DNA of 64,000 bases. Origin: Rhynchopus sp. YZ270_cl-10. Taxonomy: Eukaryota; Euglenozoa; Diplonemea; Diplonemida; Diplonemidae. The DNA is taken from positions 682,001 to 746,000 of the forward strand of contig OZ037881.1 in assembly GCA_964035575.1 (NCBI GenBank). Reading direction: 5' to 3'. Shown here one piece after another: positions 50,264 to 61,600 of the stretch. The translations under genes and the position numbers were made by a program. The notes below the pieces were generated by a model. That model saw only the letters and a program-made list of their open reading frames with translations. It did not search any database and was not told the DNA's origin. How positions within the stretch are numbered: the stretch's first letter is position 1; each line of letters opens with the position of its first letter.

Positions 50264-50341
50264 TTTTTGTTGTGTCGACAATCGCCTAAAGGACCCGCTT
50301 CGGGAACCTAGGGTCTGTACTCAATGTTGGCCGAAGCCTTT
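50264..50341 (+). repeat. dispersed repeat family F, copy 2
   Basis: TTGTTGTGTCGACAATCGCC, then AAAGGACCCGCTTCGGGAACC, GTCTGTACTCAATGTTGG and CCGAAGCCTTTTG. See copy 1 at 45549. Confidence 0.8.
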
Positions 50342-50728
50342 TGTACTTCGGAAGGTATAGACGTCAGTCGTCCTGAACTGAAAAAGAGCAGCTTATATGA
50401 AAACCCCTTTTACCAGGCTAAGTTGTTTTTGTTTTGTTTTGTGTTTTGTGTTCGAAAAAAGTTGGTGAAGATCGAGAACTAGCTCCTGTTTAGTCAAATC
50501 AAAAAAGTAATGTGATTCTGAAAACAGGTTTTTTTTTTTGTGCAAAGGTTAACTTTGCTGGACATTGATCGGAACAGAAAAGAGAAAAAAAATGGTAACT
50601 TTTTGCGTAAATTTGAACAGAGTGAAAATGGGCCGCAAAGATTGAGTACAGTATTCTAAAGGGGGAGATCTAAACCGGAAATGCACAATGCATTTCTGGT
50701 TATCGGAGATCAAAATAAAGAAGGTTTG

Positions 50729-50766
50729 AAGATGAATGTGCCCATGAGCACACACGCACATCTCAC
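50729..50766 (+). repeat. dispersed motif family C copy
   Basis: GAAGATGAATGTGCCCATG, then AGCACACACGCACATCTCAC. It can fold through GTGCCCATGAGCAC. Confidence 0.55.
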
Positions 50767-50859
50767 AAAATAAAAAGATAGAAGGTGGTATTAGGGCAAG
50801 AGAAATAGCGTAAATTTACATCATGTTTTGTTCTTGTGTTTGTTCTATTATATTCGAGA

Positions 50860-50900
50860 AATTGAAAGTGCAAAAAAAACGCCCCACCATTCATCGGCGA
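50860..50900 (+). repeat. dispersed motif family B copy
   Basis: AATTGAAAGTGCAAAAAAAA, then CGCCCCACC; diverged 3' end. A family A-like piece (AAAATAACCTCATGGCCTC) follows at 51064-51085. Confidence 0.5.
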
Positions 50901-51263
50901 TACATTTTCTTCACAATTCTGTGGGCCTACACTACACAACCTCGTCCCAAAAAATTGTTTTTTTCTCGCATTTTTTTTTGCAAACATTTTGACAAATTGT
51001 CAAAAGATACAAATATAAATTTGGGGGTAGGGGGTGCAAATTTCGCAAATTAATGCGGACTTGTAAAATAACCTCATGGCCTCTGTATTTTTTTTCCCTT
51101 TGACATTGTCAACAATCTATAAAATGTAAATCATTTTTTTTCAAAAGGGAAGAAATCCCCTTGGCGGTTGACGTGTAAGGAGGAACAGCGAAGCGACCTG
51201 TAAGATGAGCGGAGAAGAAAGGCAAAGAATGGAACACGCATCACAAAAAAAAAAAAAAGAGAG

Positions 51264-51364
51264 AAGTTGAAAGTGCAAACGCCTCACCGTACCACCGGAC
51301 GCAGGCACTGAAAAGAAAAAAAATAGTTTTGTAAGATGAACCTAGGCTATGCTTAGTCACCTTT
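51264..51364 (+). repeat. dispersed composite B+A, best copy
   Basis: AGTTGAAAGTGCAAACGCC, TCACCGTACCACC and GGACGCAGGCACTG, then an A-rich spacer, TTTTGTAAGATGAACCTAGG and GCTTAGTCACCTT. This copy joins families B and A in a unit of about 100 bp. Confidence 0.75.
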
Positions 51365-51545
51365 GCACAAAGAGGATAATCAGAAGAGAACATTTGTAAG
51401 AGGAAAGTACCTCTGCACACACATCGAAAAAAAAAGGTGTGTAGGGACTACGTCCAGCACGCTTAGTACCATGTAATGTACCTACATTCTAGCTAAATAA
51501 AAATGTCAAAATAAACAATCTTTCAGTGCTTATTCCAGCAACCCA

Positions 51546-51712
51546 GAAAATAGAAACGTAACACTCATCACACGATAAAACCCATGGGAGAGGTTGTGGT
51601 GAAACGCACGCACCTCGACCTGGTGAGGAGTGGCTCTGCAGCGAGGTTCGTCCCCAAAAACCGCAAAGTGTGTTCAAAATGATTTGTTTCTATTTCCTCC
51701 TCCTTCATTTCA
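51546..51712 (+). repeat. SINE-like dispersed repeat, copy 2
   Basis: About 167 bp matching 33112-33288 in the same orientation, without the enclosing inverted repeat. Small length differences and point changes are spread evenly. Confidence 0.75.
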
Positions 51713-52185
51713 GAGTGAGGTGACACACAAAAAAATCACATTTTTTTTTTTGAGTTTTCTTCAGAGAACTTTCCATAGCACCTATGCATTGACTATTACA
51801 CACACATGCACACACAAAAAAAACAAAAAACAAAACTCCTCCATTTCTATTGCTTTGGCAAAAAAAAACAAAAAAAAAACACTTCCCTATTGTGTAAGTA
51901 AATAAATAGGGAGCGGGCAAAACTGCATATCAACACAAAAAACAAAAAATCACTATTTTTCAAAATACCATACTGCACGCAAAAACCTTTCCATACCCCT
52001 CCCCCTCCCATACCCCCCCCCTTCACCCATACAAAAACGCAATGGCTAGATTCACATGCTTCCTAAGAGACAGAAAGCATTGGGTGGATAAGAGGGTGTA
52101 ACACAAAATACCCACTCTTCGCAAACACAAATACACACATAATAAGACAACAGAGAGAGAGAGTCCCTTTGATGGGTCAGCCTTC

Positions 52186-53582
52186 TTAGTACACCTCAAA
52201 ACGATGTACAACAGCAAAGCGACAGAGGGGACACTGCGTCAAGATCTGCGCACACCCAGAGCACACACAGAGATGCCTGCAGGGCATGAGCACTGTACTC
52301 TTTTGTTCCTGTAAAGAAAAAAAAAATGATGATTTTTACAAAAAAAAAAGTATCCAAAAAAAAATACCTCTAAACAGACGCAGCATTCATCACTAATCGA
52401 ACCCTGTACGTTCTGCACCATATCCGATGTTGGTGAGGGAAGCATCGGTGCTTCAAAGGCAGGTTCTACTGCGGAGCTGAGTGTACCTGCGGGGGCAAGG
52501 TCTGTTGCGTCTGGGGACAGAGGCATGACCTGCGGTGTGAGTGGGTCTTCTGAAGGACCAGAGAGACGGCGGCGGACACGGAGAGTTGTTGTTTCCGCGC
52601 TGCCGGGTGCCTCGCCTAGGTTGGCTGCAGGAGGAGTGCGGAAGATGTTGATGCTTGGGATCTCATGTTGTTCGTTCGTCTCCGGGCACACAGGGAATTT
52701 GTGAAGTGGATGGTTGCACTGCATGCAGGTAGGTGCCGGTTCACCATGCTCCCATAGGTTGTGTCCCACCCCCGCACGGTCTGCCAAAATCGCGACCCGA
52801 GAAAGCAGTCGTTTTATCCCTTCCTGCCGCAGCATGCATCCGGCAGGGAGTAGTGCATGAAAGTCTCGCAACGTTCTGGCCCCCATATGAGGTACTTCGA
52901 GACCGGTGACGGGGCGCCGCCATTCGCCATCGATGACCTTTTCTAGACGACCGGTTTTGACAAAAATGAATTTTTGGGTGGACCCGGTTTCGGTTTCGAA
53001 GCTGACAACGTCGCCCTTCTCTTCTGCAGATTGAAGCGATTCGGGGGACGGAGGTTGCTCCCCTCCTGTGTACGTTGGGACTGGGTGGAGGCGGTTTGTT
53101 ACCGGACAGAATGCGGGGGCGGTGGAGAGCTGGCGGTTGCAGTAGTAACACACCTCGGTGCCTTGCTCTGCGACCTCGACCCCTGCACTGCGTACATCAT
53201 TCCAGAGATCATGAGGCACGGAGGCGCGGGTAGCTAATCTTGCGATAGATCCTATGGCTTGTATCAACCCAGCATCGCGGAGGAGCTGTGCTAGTACTTC
53301 TCCCGTTTGTGTACGCAGCTCCACGTAGTTGTCGACCCTCCGTGCTTCAAGCTTGAGGTCCAGGACAGAACGAACCCACACCCCCTCCACCATCATCTCC
53401 AGCCGTCGTGGTTTGCATAAACACAACGTCGTCCGGCCTCGCCCCACAGCATCAAACCCCGTCACATCCCCACGGCTTGCAGCAGCTCGCAGCGCCGCCT
53501 CAGGGGGCTGGTCACTCCTACTCCGGCCACCTTGTTCGTTCTCTGTTTGAGAGCGTGGGGAGGCTGACGACCCTGCACCCAT
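52186..53582 (-). CDS. N-myristoylated RING-finger E3 ligase candidate, paralog 2 (one intron)
   Basis: 445 residues from two exons (53582-52368 and 52308-52186). It starts MGAGSSAS (myristoylation). AALRAAASRGDVTGF (29-43) precedes domain copy 1 (about 50-178: LCLCKPRRLE, IARLATRASVPHDLW, CYYCNR, FCPVTNRLHP). SLQSAEEKGDVVSF (182-195) precedes copy 2 (about 203-310: FVKTGRLEKVIDGEW, LSRVAILADRAGVGHNLW, CMQCN, VCPETNEQH). The C-terminal RING (400-434) is split by the intron: CCVCLE in exon 1, then PCRHLCVCSGC and CPLC in exon 2. Without splicing the frame reads past the donor and loses the RING. It shares the same plan with 47452-49428 and lies 2.8 kb upstream of it on the same strand, so tandem duplication is likely. 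Confidence 0.87.
52309..52367 (-). other. intron (59 nt, phase 0) inside the RING domain
   Basis: Minus strand: GAG|GTATTTT ... TTTCTTTACAG|GAAC. A GT-AG intron, T-rich, which joins CCVCLE to EQKSTVLMPCRH and restores a full RING. Confidence 0.9.
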
Positions 53583-55671
53583 AAGAAGCTTGTTTTTGAG
53601 TTAGAAAGGAAGGAAGGAAAGAAGGAAAGGTGAAAAAAAGGGAGGTCCTGAGAAAGTGTGTTTGATAAATTGTTGGAGTAGTGTAGTTGTGGTAGTGTTG
53701 CCATAGTTGTGCAATCTCCACTGTTCTTTTGGAGGGACAGACAAGGCAGAAGAGAGAAAAAGCTGAAACCAAAACGGTGAGCCCGCAGGTCCCTGAATCG
53801 ACCCATTACTGTGTGCGATGAGCGCAAAAATGCAAATGGGAGCCTTTTTGTGGATCGGGGGTCACCCCTGAGTTGGGTGGTCCCGTGCGACTTCATAGAC
53901 TTCGTCGTGATGCGTAACCGGAAGAAAGGAGTAAAAAATGATGGGGGGTAGGGAAAAACTGTGATTTATTATTTCAGCTTTCTAATCAATTGAACAGAAA
54001 GAAGGAAACAAACAAAAAAAGGTGGAGTGATTTTGTCACCTCAAAAGAGGGGGGGGTGTGACATGGCATTTGCAGATCGCTTAAATAATACTTTTTTGAC
54101 AGCTTTTTTTCGGCATCTTTTATAAAAAGGAAAAGAGGTGCTGAAAGTCGCTAACTTCGACTCGATGCAATAAAGTGAAGTTGGTAGTACAATAATAAAA
54201 AGATGTCTTCACCACGTCGACTAGTCGAACACTATAGGTGGGGTCGACCTGCGGAACGACTTACAGCTGTAAGTGACTCGACTAGTCTGTGTTTGGGACG
54301 TAAAATACCAACAAAAAAAACTGAAAAATGGAAAGTTTCTTTTTGTGATACAACATCTACACATGGGGCCAGAACTTACGAAGACTATGTCAATATCCTT
54401 AATTTAATAATTTGGCAATCTGTGGTCACATATGTGGTTCTTCAGGTTGTCAATTTTAAAGGTACCTCAATTCAGATATTTCCCACAGCGCAATTTTGTT
54501 TTTAGATAAAGTGGAGTTGAAAGCGCACATGAAACAACAGGGAAAAGGGGGTCAGATTCCAGAACACAAAATACCTAAGATTAAGCAACTCAAAAGAGAT
54601 TTGAAGAAGAAAAAAATGGTGACAAGCCTCAGCCGCGCTCAGTCACCTCGTTCTTATTTGTAAGGGGGAATTTCAGGACCCCAAGACACAGGACGTTGAA
54701 CCAAGCAAAGCCAGCAAATGAATGAGCAAAACACAGGTTTGCGTTGACCAAAAAAAAAAAGGGGGCCAGCGCCCTCACCTTCGAAAACGACGAAATTGAG
54801 AGTGAAAAGATGATCCCTACCAAGCCACAGTGAACGTAGACACTGGGAAGGATATTTTTTTCAAAAAATAAAAAAAAAATAAAATAAAATTGAATATGTG
54901 AGAGCAAGGGGAGACTCATGCGTTCATCAGGGAAGTCTTGCGTTTTTTTTTGTTGCGTTATTTTATTTTATCTTTGCCATGGTGGTTTCCCATAATGCAT
55001 CTCCATAGGTTCTCTGCTTGTTCTTTCTACAATTCGAGGTGCTCATAACGAGAATAGTAAACACTTAACCGCACTAAAAAGGACACAATGGTTATACACC
55101 TTTTTTCTTTGCTTTTTTGGGGGGGAAACAAGAAAAAAAAAATACTAAACGTGGAGAGCATTGAAGGGTGATCGGTCAATAATTCATATTTTCCGAACTA
55201 ACGCTGTCTTAGCCACGTTTGTAACCCACCCTACTACCCTGCCCGCCCGCCCACTACCCCCCCCTTCAACACGTTTTGTAGCATGACCCACCTAACTTAG
55301 AAGGCTAAGAGGGAATATGCTTTTGCACAGGATATCGACCGAATCATTTTGTATTGTGGTGTGGCTGGGCCTAAAAATAAAGCGTAACTTTAGTACTTCT
55401 GTTGCACTTCTTAAGTACTATTTTAGGGCTGTTTCCACACCCATATCGTCTTTTTTGAGAATTACGTTGATTTTTTTAAAAAATGCGATTTTTTTTTTGA
55501 CATCTGGGTTCTACCGAGATGCCACACTACACACTATACACAATTTGCTAAAAACTAAAAAACACCTATAAAAAAGGACACTGAATAATCACCCATATTT
55601 ACGTATTTTCCCCACTCTCAAACAATCTTTTCCACGATATTTTGTCCCCTCCCTGCCACCTTACCTACACC
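53583..55671. other. gene-free intergenic region
   Basis: No gene. Upstream of the RING gene there is a CTTT/CCTT-rich pyrimidine tract, CTAAC and an AG (minus strand, 53586-53640), fitting an acceptor. A degenerate B/A pair lies at 54523-54650 and another B-like copy at 54793-54846. Confidence 0.6.
54618..54650 (+). repeat. dispersed motif family A copy (diverged)
   Basis: GTGACAAGCCTCAGCCGCGC, then TCAGTCACCTCG. The hairpin arms GGTGAC...GTCACC are kept. Confidence 0.5.
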
Positions 55672-58600
55672 TTAAGGGGGAGTCTCTGTCTCCCCGCACG
55701 TTGTAGACTCGCGGCCAACGAGCAGATCGTTGGTGGACACCATGTAAGGTTTGAGCATTCCGGTCAGTCTGAGGAGCGCCTCTGGGCTGCGGATGATGTT
55801 GATGAGCGCACAGTAGAGGTCCTGCTCTAGACGTAGGTCACCTTCACCACGCGCAAGGTGCACATGGTTCGCAAGACGCGACACAAAAGAAGGATCCGCC
55901 ATATCCTGGATAAACGAGCTGTACGCACTCTGCGTCAATATACCACGAATCAACTTGCCAATCGCAAGCACAAAGGTCACGTACAGGGCCACAATACCTG
56001 ATAGATGATGATGGGAGGGAAAACAAAAAATGACATACCAATGTCAAAGACTCCTGCCAACGCTGATGACGAAGATGCGACCATGTCGCTGATGGCGACG
56101 AAGTAGAGCGGCACGTAGGTGTCCTGGCCTGTGGCAGGGCATTTGGGGATGGAGGCCACGTCGTAGTTGGGGCAGGCGTCGCCTGAGATGAAGCACTCCT
56201 GTTCGGGTCCGTCTGCCACAGTGTTGCCGCATGCAAAGAGCGATCTGCATTGCAGAGAATACGTCTTGTCCGTCACAGAGGTGCCACCGTCACTGATCCC
56301 AACAGACAACCGGCAGTCCACACGCTCAGGGGCAAACGACAGCACCGACGGCTTGTTCAGAACAATCGGCGGTACGAACGAAGTCAGCGTCACTGCCGGC
56401 GGTACATCCGTCGTGCCGTTGTACAAAATGAGATCCGCCAGGCCGTGCTGTAGAAGGTAGTGGAGAGAGGAGAAACAGAAAAAAGGCATACCAGCAACTC
56501 CGCGTCACTGTGAAGAGAGTACTTAATAAAGGTTCTCATGTCCGTCTCACCAGTCCCCCCATGAAGACGTTCTGCCTCAAGGGTAAAGACCAGGTCTGGT
56601 GTATTGGGTCCTGGATTCAACAGTGTGGACACCAAGTTGCGTGACGCCTGAGCAGTGATCTGCCATCGTTGCGATGAGTATTCGTGGAAAGTGATGAGCT
56701 GCACATTCTTGTCAGAGTCCTGTGAAGGGGTGTGGTGTAGGGAGTAGTGGAAGGCGTGAAGGTGCATACCAATATCGCCATCTTGTCGATGGAGGCGCGC
56801 GTCTCTGAGAGCTGCACTGCAAGGCTTTTGTTCTTCGACTGTTCTTCTGCCGGTACTAAGATGTCGTTCTGTTAAAGTGTTGTGTTGTGTTGTGGTGCAG
56901 CACTACCTATCATAGGCGAGAGGCATGCATAGCGACCATACCTGATAGAACGGCGGCACTCCATCAAATGCCAGCCCTGCCTTCAGCTGGATAACACTGT
57001 TTGTTGTCAGCGCCGGCGAGAACGTCGAGTAGTAAAGCAATGGGAAGAAGATCAGGAACAGCATCACCACCATCAGAAGCCACCCAGACAGCACTTTCTG
57101 CAGTTTTTGTTTTGTTTTGTTTCTTTCTGGGGGGGAGGAAAGAACACATACCTGTTTGATAGGGAATTGGTCCCCCGGCTTGACGTCCAACCTCTTTGTG
57201 TCAATGACTTCCATTTTCCTTTCATACGTCACATTGCGTACATCCTCTAACTTCAACCAGCAGTTCAACTTCAGTGTAGTCGTGGAACAGGTCCAGTCCA
57301 AGAGGACACGCATCTCCCATAGGAAGGGGATTGCCTTCACAATGCCGTACCCTGTGTGCACCAGCGGGTCTGAGGAAGGTGTGAAGCAGTCGTGAGAACG
57401 GATCTCGGGGAAGCCAGAGGAGATCTGCTTCGCGCTCAGGAACAGCCACATAATGCGAGACAAAAAGATGACGGCCCCTGCAGTGTGCATGCCGTCGCTG
57501 ACACTCTGCTTGCGCACATTACCTGAGGAAGCAGTATGGTACCATGCGAACATGCCTACAAAGTAGCCCAACGTCAGCACCACCTGCAGGAAGAACTTCG
57601 ACTTCAAACTGGCGTACAGATACACAATCCTGTCCAGCACCATGGACATCACCAACACAATGAGCCCCAACACCAAGGCCCCGGGGAGCAGGTTCTGGGA
57701 GATCGCCTCGCCCAGATCAACAGTAGTGGAGCCTTGCAGCTTGCTGTACAGAGCGATGAAGATGAGCACCGTAAAAAAGTCCAGGAACAGCGAAATAATG
57801 TAGTAGTCATGCGTCGTACCCGACTTTGAGAGTGGCGACAGTGCACGCAGGTAGAACTCCTTTATCCGGTCGAATGCGGACGGCTTCGACCGCTTCTTTG
57901 TGCTCTGCAGGCTGGCCGTGTCCGAGACATGTGTACCAGGACCACTTATCCTCCTGGACGACCTCTGTCTCCTCCGCAATGTGCTAACCAACGTCGTCTC
58001 TGACCGTGGTGTGTCGTACATCCCTACGTCGTGCAGACGCTGTTCGATCTCATCGATCCTCAACCCTGGGGGCTGTGCTGCGGAGGGGTGAGAAGGGTGC
58101 TCCACAGAGTCATGTGTATGCGTACGTGGCAGCTCAGGTGCATCTTCTACTAGCGAGCGACGCGAATGTTCGCCATCACTAATCTGGCTCTGTTGCCTCT
58201 CCCGCAGTGTGGGCAAAGAAGCCGGTGAAGTATGCGACCCTACCGGAATCCCTCCAGGCGGCAGCGAAGACGGGCGTGCTACAATGCCCCTACTCCGCAC
58301 AGAGGCCTCCAGCTGCCGTGTTGCGTGCTGTCTTTCACGTTCCCGCATGACCTCAATGTCGGTCTGTGTGTGGTAAATACCCCACCTCTTCAAAACAGAC
58401 TGCCTAGCAAGAATTGCCACAATCGAGCAAAAGTCACCAAACACATTCCAAAAGAACGACGACCGTTCGATCTTCCCACAGAACGCAGCGAAGGGGTCTT
58501 CGACGGTGTGGATGCCGCTGACTGCTAGGGCTTGGGCGATGCACTTTACACAGAGAAGACATTGGATGTACATGAGGAGGCCTTCCCAGTAGAGGGGAGG

Positions 58601-61600
58601 TGGGCCAGGGTTGGCGAGAAGTGCGAAGACGAATGGAGACATAGCGGGGAGCATGTCGAAGAGGGAGACGGAGACGGAGAAGTTGACGGCGAGGATGAGG
58701 TAGCAGATGATGTCGGTGCGCTCCTTGACGAAGAGCAGCAGCACGGAGAAGAGCTGTGAGTACTGACTGCGGCGCACGTCGGCAGGACGCATGTCTGATG
58801 CACCTAGATAGCAGTTCTTGTTCAGCCAGCGCACCAGACGCACAATCACCGTGTTCGTGGACGACTGCGAGGCAGCGTTCGCAGCCACAGCCCCCACCAC
58901 AGTCATCACCCACTTCGCACACTCCTGCGGGGTAGTCGAGTCCTGCACAGCCTCCTTCCCATCATAGAAAGCCTTGTTCTCATCCGTTCTCGTCATCGCG
59001 CTCAACCCGTAAGGTCCTTCAAGAAGGCCCTTAATGTAGTCTTCAGACTTCTCCTCGTTGCCGATGTACTCCTCCGGTACGCTGACACGCCCAACCCGCT
59101 GGGACAGCATGAACGCACGGCGGAGACGGTTGAACAGCTTGTTGTCGTTGTTCTTCACGGTGTCGGGCTCGAGACCGATCTTGCGGATGAGCTTCCTGAA
59201 GCCGTTGCCCGCTCCGTAGGCGGGTGGTGCACCTTGGCTGACGGCACGTCCTTCCATGCTCTCCTTCACAGCATGCTGGTATCCGACAAGGGTCATGTGA
59301 CGCAGCAGCGCGCGTGCCTCTTTCTCCTCGTCCGTGATGGTGCCTGATGCCGCATCAAAGAACGCAGGTGGAGGGAACACAACGTCCTGCCCACCAGCCC
59401 CTGTAAAGCCTACCAAGGCTTGTGTCTTTCGGTTGTTCCCAAACCCACCCCCCTGCGGGACAGAAGCGTTCGTGAAGTTGCGGGACAGCTCCTCCTTCGT
59501 GATGCGAAGGATGTCGCGCCGCTCAAGGATAAGCTCCTTCGTCTTCTCAAGACCTTCGTTGCGGCGCTGCTCCATGCGCTTCACGATCTGTGCACCAATC
59601 TTCGCAGACTTGATGTCACTGCGGTACGACTCCTTCATGACGAAGACGTACTCAAACCTGTCGAAGTTGCACCTATGAAGGTAGAGCAGGATCACGATGA
59701 ACACCTCAAACACGTTTGTCTGGATTGCGGGCGAGTCCCCCATGTCTGTGTACTCGGTGAAGCCAACGAAGGCAAGCAGCTTCCGCACTGCAGGCGAGTA
59801 GTCGGTGTGCAGCAGGATCGGCACGTTCCACACAAGGTGGATGAAGACGGCAAAGAGGAAGTAGTTGTTGATCTTCTTCCACAGCACGTTGCCACGCCAT
59901 TCGAGAACGTCCCAGTAGCGGAAGAGGTACATTGCGAAGGCGAGCTTGCCCATGCGGATGACTGTGATGAAGGCGGCTGCGGTGCCGTCGATGAACACAA
60001 AGAAGAGGCAGAGGTAGGGCAGGTACATCATCTGCAGTGCCAAGAACCTCTCCCTCGCGTTCTGCGGGTTCTCCACCAAATCGTTCACGAGCACCGGCGT
60101 TGGGAGAAGCGAGTCGAGGTCCCCCATGCACCGCTTCTTCTGCTTGCGCTCCTTCAGCTCAATGAGCTTTGCACGGTTCGACATGCCTTCCTCATCTCTG
60201 ATCGACAGATACGCAGAGAGGTTCGCCGCACCTGCGAAGATCTCTGTGTTCTTCATGGAGAACTCATCCTCTGTGTGCTTCCATTCGAGGAAGCGCTTCG
60301 AAAACTTGCAGTGCAGCACAAAGACGTAGAAGCAGATGAAGTTCCCAAAGAGGTCCACCTTCGAAGGGTTTGCACCAAAGTACACATAGTACCGTTCTGT
60401 TGTCACACCGTTGTCTGTCTTGAAGGGACCCCAAAGATGTGTGGACGGCATGCCCACAAAGAGGTACTGCCGCAGACAGTAGTTCGCAGTCAGGAAGATG
60501 AAGATCGCAACCCGCACTCCCAAATGCTGAACAGTCTGCTCCTGCCGTTCGCGCAGCACAACAAGAATGATGAAGTACACCACCGCCTGGAACAGGTCGT
60601 ACCACAGCGTCGATGTGATCAGCAGTGCCAGCATGGTAGCCTCAAGGGAGTACCTAAAGAGGCCAAAGTCGAGCGTCTCCTTCACAAAGTCAAGCACCGC
60701 AGAGAAGCCTGCCTGCCAGGCTTCGACAAGGGGACGCATCTTTTCCTTGAAGGCGTCCATCTTCTTTTGCCAGTCATTGTCGCGTTGCTTCTTTGTGATG
60801 ACCTTTGGGATGTAGAAGACGCGGAGCACCTTGTTTGGGCCGAGGTACTGCTTCACGTTGAGCTCTGCGTCTGATACCCGTATGGTGGTGGTCTTGCCGT
60901 TCTCGGACTTTGAGGAGAGGATTGCGTGGTTCACGTGTGTCGTCACGTTCACGGACTCGGTCAGGCCGCAGTACGATGCTGTGATCACTGTGTCGACCTT
61001 GTCGTTCTCAAGGGTAAGTGTGTCGCCGTGTTCGCACTCCACGGTCACCGCAGTCAGCAGCTTGCGACGCAGGATGATACCACGCCACTTCGCCTGCAGA
61101 CGCACAATCAGGCGTAGTGCGCCTGCCGAAAGCTCGAAGTGCGGCTCCGCTGCAAACGAAGTGTTCTTCGCACGCTCGTTGAAGGACAACTTCCCCTGCG
61201 GCACGGTCGCAGCAGACGGATGCACACTGCGGCTCTGCGCTGGCGCAGCCTTGAAATAGGTGAAGATCGTGAGTGTCTCTGAGTACTGCTGTGGTGTCAT
61301 GAGGAGGTAGTTTGGCGAGGCTTTGGCGTAGAACTTTGCGTCCGCTGTGTTGGGCTCTTGAGGGAGGGTTGCACGCAGTGCGTTGGAGGAGGAGGCCACA
61401 GCGACGTTGAGGGTGGTGTGTGTTTGCGCCTCGTCCTCTTTGTCTTGCTCGGCGAAGCGCTCCTGCAGTTGTGCGATCTGCCGTTCACGTAGGTCGTCAT
61501 GGCACCACACACGCGTCTTCAGGAAAAGGATGGCAACAGCAAACACAAGCACATCAAACCACACATCGTTCGCCAAAGAGCCGTCTGCAGCCTCGGGCCC

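Larger units (their letters stand above)
49471..52185. other. gene-free intergenic region with dispersed repeats
   Basis: No gene. It contains dispersed families F (50264), C (50729), B (50860), B+A (51264) and the SINE-like copy (51546), plus homopolymers. A GAAATACAAAGCCCTC...CAGTGTAC stretch (50055-50090) repeats part of 44325-44365. Confidence 0.6.
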
